DNA of 64,000 nucleotides from JAKVAV01 sp047633195. GTDB taxonomy: Bacteria; Bacteroidota; Bacteroidia; Flavobacteriales_D; Cryomorphaceae. The notes under the pieces were generated by a model. It was not told the origin of the DNA, made no database searches, and was given only the letters and a program-made list of their open reading frames with translations. Location: NCBI GenBank assembly GCA_047633195.1, contig JBLIEU010000008.1:1-64000 (forward strand), given 5' to 3'. Of the stretch, positions 62,002-64,000 are shown in pieces. A program made the translations under genes and the position numbers. How positions within the stretch are numbered: position 1 is the stretch's first letter; each line of letters starts with the position of its first letter.

Positions 62002-64000
62002 CTATCCGCACTTGGAGTGGCCGCAATTCTTACAGCTAAGACAACCCTCCTCGTAAACCAAGGATTCCTGTCCGCATTCCGAACACTCTACTCCTTCGGC
62101 AGCAGTGCCTGCAGGAACGTATTGCTTGAGGGCTCGAATGACTCCGTTCTTCCAAGTATTCAACGTATCGTCGCTTAGGTGAAGATTCTCAACCATATTA
62201 ACCACATCGGCGATAGGCATGCCGTGACGCAATACGCCGCTAATCAACCTAGCATAGTTCCAGAACTCAGGATCAAATGAGCGCGACAGTCCTTCGATAG
62301 TCACGAAATATCCGTCTTTGTCTTTGTAGCGGAAATCATAACGGGTCTTGCCCGTTTCTTCGTCCTTGCCTTTGATTACAAAACCTGTGTCAACAGCTTT
62401 CGGCAAATGAAATGAGTCTTCTGCGTGACCTGTAAACACCTCGTAAGGACGGTCATTCAGAATCCCAACAACGGCAATCCACTTCTCTGAATTGTTGTTG
62501 AAACGCACCACTTGTGATTCGAGTGATTTAGGTCTAACAGGAGCTTTATTCTCAGCTACCACCTCTTTGGTTTCGGGAGTATCGGAAATGAGAACTCCAG
62601 AGCGCGAACCATCGCGGTAAACAGTGATTCCTTTGCAACCGCTTTCCCAACCCGTTTCGTAAATACTGGCCACCATTTCTTCGGTCGTCTCGTTGGGAAT
62701 GTTCACCGTTACCGAAATGGAGTGATCTATCCACTTCTGCACCCTTCCTTGGAGATGAACTTTATTTACCCAATCCACATCATTGGCAGTAGCCTTGTAG
62801 TAAGGAGACTCCTCAATGAGTTTATTCAGGTCTTCGTCATTCCAGTGACGAACCTCATCAGCATCGAGGCCTTTCACTTTGAGCCAGTCAGCAAACTTGT
62901 GGTGGAAAACGGCGAATTCTTGCCAGTGATCTCCTACCTGATCGACAAAGTCGGTGCGGGTATTCTGATCATTGGGATTGATCTTCTTGCGGCGCTTGTA
63001 TGAAACCATAAAGACAGGCTCGATACCTGAACTGGTCTGAGTCATCATGCTCGTTGTTCCCGTCGGCGCAATGGTCAAAGAGGCAATGTTTCGTCGACCG
63101 TGCTCTTTCATATCCTCGATGAGCTGTGGGTCGGCTTCCGCCAAACGCTGGATAAACGGATTCTCGACTTCCTTCTTCCAGTCAAAAATCGGGAAGCTAC
63201 CTCTATCCTTCGCTAGGCTCACAGAACCGTTGTAAACGGATAGGGCCAATGATTTGTGCACTTTCTCCGTAAAGGAGATAGATTCTTCAGCACCGTAAGT
63301 TATCCCCAAAGCGGCAAGCATATCACCTTCTCCAGTGATACCAATTCCAGTTCGGCGACCTTGGATGCATTTCTCTTGAATTTTTAACCAAAGGGTTCTT
63401 TCGGTGCGCTTGATCTCTTCGTCCTCTGGATCGGCATCAATCTTAGCGATAATCGCATCGATTTTTTCCATTTCCAGGTCGATAATATCGTCGGCAATGC
63501 GCTGAGCCAGTCGGCCATGCGCTTCAAATTTCTCAAAGTTGAAACTTGCCTCAGCCGTGAATGGCTTCTCCACATAGCTGTAAAGATTGATTGCCAAAAG
63601 GCGACAAGAATCATACGGACAAAGTGGAATCTCTCCGCAAGGATTCGTTGAAGTCGTCTTGAAACCTACATCAGCGTAGCAATCTGGGATGGACTCGCGT
63701 GTGATGGTATCCCAAAAGAGGATTCCAGGTTCAGCCGAAGACCAGGCATTGTGAATGATCTTGTCCCAAATTCGACGGGCATCCACTTCATTCACGTGAG
63801 TCGGCTTATCAGAATCAATAGGGTACTGCTGCCTATAAGTTCCGCCCGACTTAACGGCTCTCATAAACTCATCGTCGATGCGAACGGAGACATTGGCTCC
63901 AGTCACTTTCGTTCCATCCATTTTGGCATCGATGAAACGCTCGGCATCGGGATGCTTAATAGATATGCTCAACATCAAGGCTCCGCGACGTCCGTCTTGA
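62002..64000 (-). CDS. nrdJ: Vitamin B12-dependent ribonucleotide reductase, C-terminal part
   Basis: At least 666 residues; the frame is open to the window edge (…DGRRGALMLSISIKHPDAERF), so the 5' end is missing. NPCGEIPLCPYDSCRLLAINLYSYV contains the radical-site Cys-x-Glu and the redox Cys; TIAPTGTTSMMTQTSSGIEPVF is the phosphate-binding loop. The C-terminal tail has Cys pairs (VECSECGQE, EGCLSCKNCGHSKCG), seen in class II enzymes with a zinc-ribbon-like end. Makes deoxyribonucleotides using adenosylcobalamin. B12 supply may link to the TonB receptor at 22683, but that is speculative. Confidence 0.93.
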   Translation of the reverse strand, partial: QDGRRGALMLSISIKHPDAERFIDAKMDGTKVTGANVSVRIDDEFMRAVKSGGTYRQQYPIDSDKPTHVNEVDARRIWDKIIHNAWSSAEPGILFWDTITRESIPDCYADVGFKTTSTNPCGEIPLCPYDSCRLLAINLYSYVEKPFTAEASFNFEKFEAHGRLAQRIADDIIDLEMEKIDAIIAKIDADPEDEEIKRTERTLWLKIQEKCIQGRRTGIGITGEGDMLAALGITYGAEESISFTEKVHKSLALSVYNGSVSLAKDRGSFPIFDWKKEVENPFIQRLAEADPQLIEDMKEHGRRNIASLTIAPTGTTSMMTQTSSGIEPVFMVSYKRRKKINPNDQNTRTDFVDQVGDHWQEFAVFHHKFADWLKVKGLDADEVRHWNDEDLNKLIEESPYYKATANDVDWVNKVHLQGRVQKWIDHSISVTVNIPNETTEEMVASIYETGWESGCKGITVYRDGSRSGVLISDTPETKEVVAENKAPVRPKSLESQVVRFNNNSEKWIAVVGILNDRPYEVFTGHAEDSFHLPKAVDTGFVIKGKDEETGKTRYDFRYKDKDGYFVTIEGLSRSFDPEFWNYARLISGVLRHGMPIADVVNMVENLHLSDDTLNTWKNGVIRALKQYVPAGTAAEGVECSECGQESLVYEEGCLSCKNCGHSKCG

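Overview
The window reads as chromosomal DNA of a Bacteroidota bacterium, most likely in the Flavobacteriales. Evidence: secreted proteins ending in type IX secretion (T9SS) type-A sorting domains, Bacteroidota-specific families (DUF5686, DUF4105, DUF4920, WG-repeat proteins), TonB-dependent uptake, and promoter sequences of the TTTG / TAnnTTTG type instead of E. coli -35/-10 boxes. Shine-Dalgarno sequences are mostly weak. I recognised no rRNA, tRNA, CRISPR array, prophage or intact insertion sequence.

Layout. 1-5.5 kb: end of a DUF5686 outer-membrane protein, a secreted fibre-like protein and a secreted metalloprotease with a T9SS tail. 5.5-8 kb: a LolD-type ATPase, a DUF2400 protein and an alpha/beta hydrolase. 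8.1-11 kb: a decayed multi-PAS signalling gene with at least four lesions. 11.2-20.2 kb: eight genes in two convergent groups, forming a predicted amidoligase/peptide-ligase system: two ATP-grasp proteins, a third ATP-grasp-like protein that looks circularly permuted, a YbdK-type carboxylate-amine ligase, a class I glutamine amidotransferase, two esterases and an M17 aminopeptidase. One ATP-grasp protein is fused to a histone-H1-like Lys/Ala/Pro tail of about 190 residues. This is the best candidate for an under-described system here. 20.5-25.7 kb: a small basic protein, a eukaryote-type (GT3) glycogen synthase, a TonB receptor and a broken dienelactone hydrolase lipoprotein.

25.7-30.5 kb: iron genes feoA, feoB and a 39-residue Cys-rich FeoB partner; a coiled-coil lipoprotein; three copies of a structured repeat at an exact 210-bp period, each with a terminator hairpin; and dps. 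30.5-39.2 kb: a PLP decarboxylase, a WG-repeat protein, trmD-rplS, and a surE / membrane protein / lpxB / SpoIID-like operon. 39.3-48.7 kb: fused formiminotransferase-cyclodeaminase, a membrane patatin, DUF4105, DinB-like, SUI1-like and THUMP methyltransferase genes, and a fused alpha-beta E1 dehydrogenase.

48.8-59.8 kb, minus strand: a large T9SS substrate, then a tightly packed run aroC - dicarboxylate symporter - AsmA-like - PorE-like OmpA protein - DUF4920 lipoprotein. 59.9-64 kb: hutI, a small membrane protein, a perfect 21-bp inverted repeat, and the C-terminal part of B12-dependent ribonucleotide reductase running off the edge. Links across the window: T9SS cargo (3614, 48802) with a possible T9SS envelope component (52438); histidine catabolism split between two sites (ftcD, hutI); and iron uptake next to iron storage (feo, dps).
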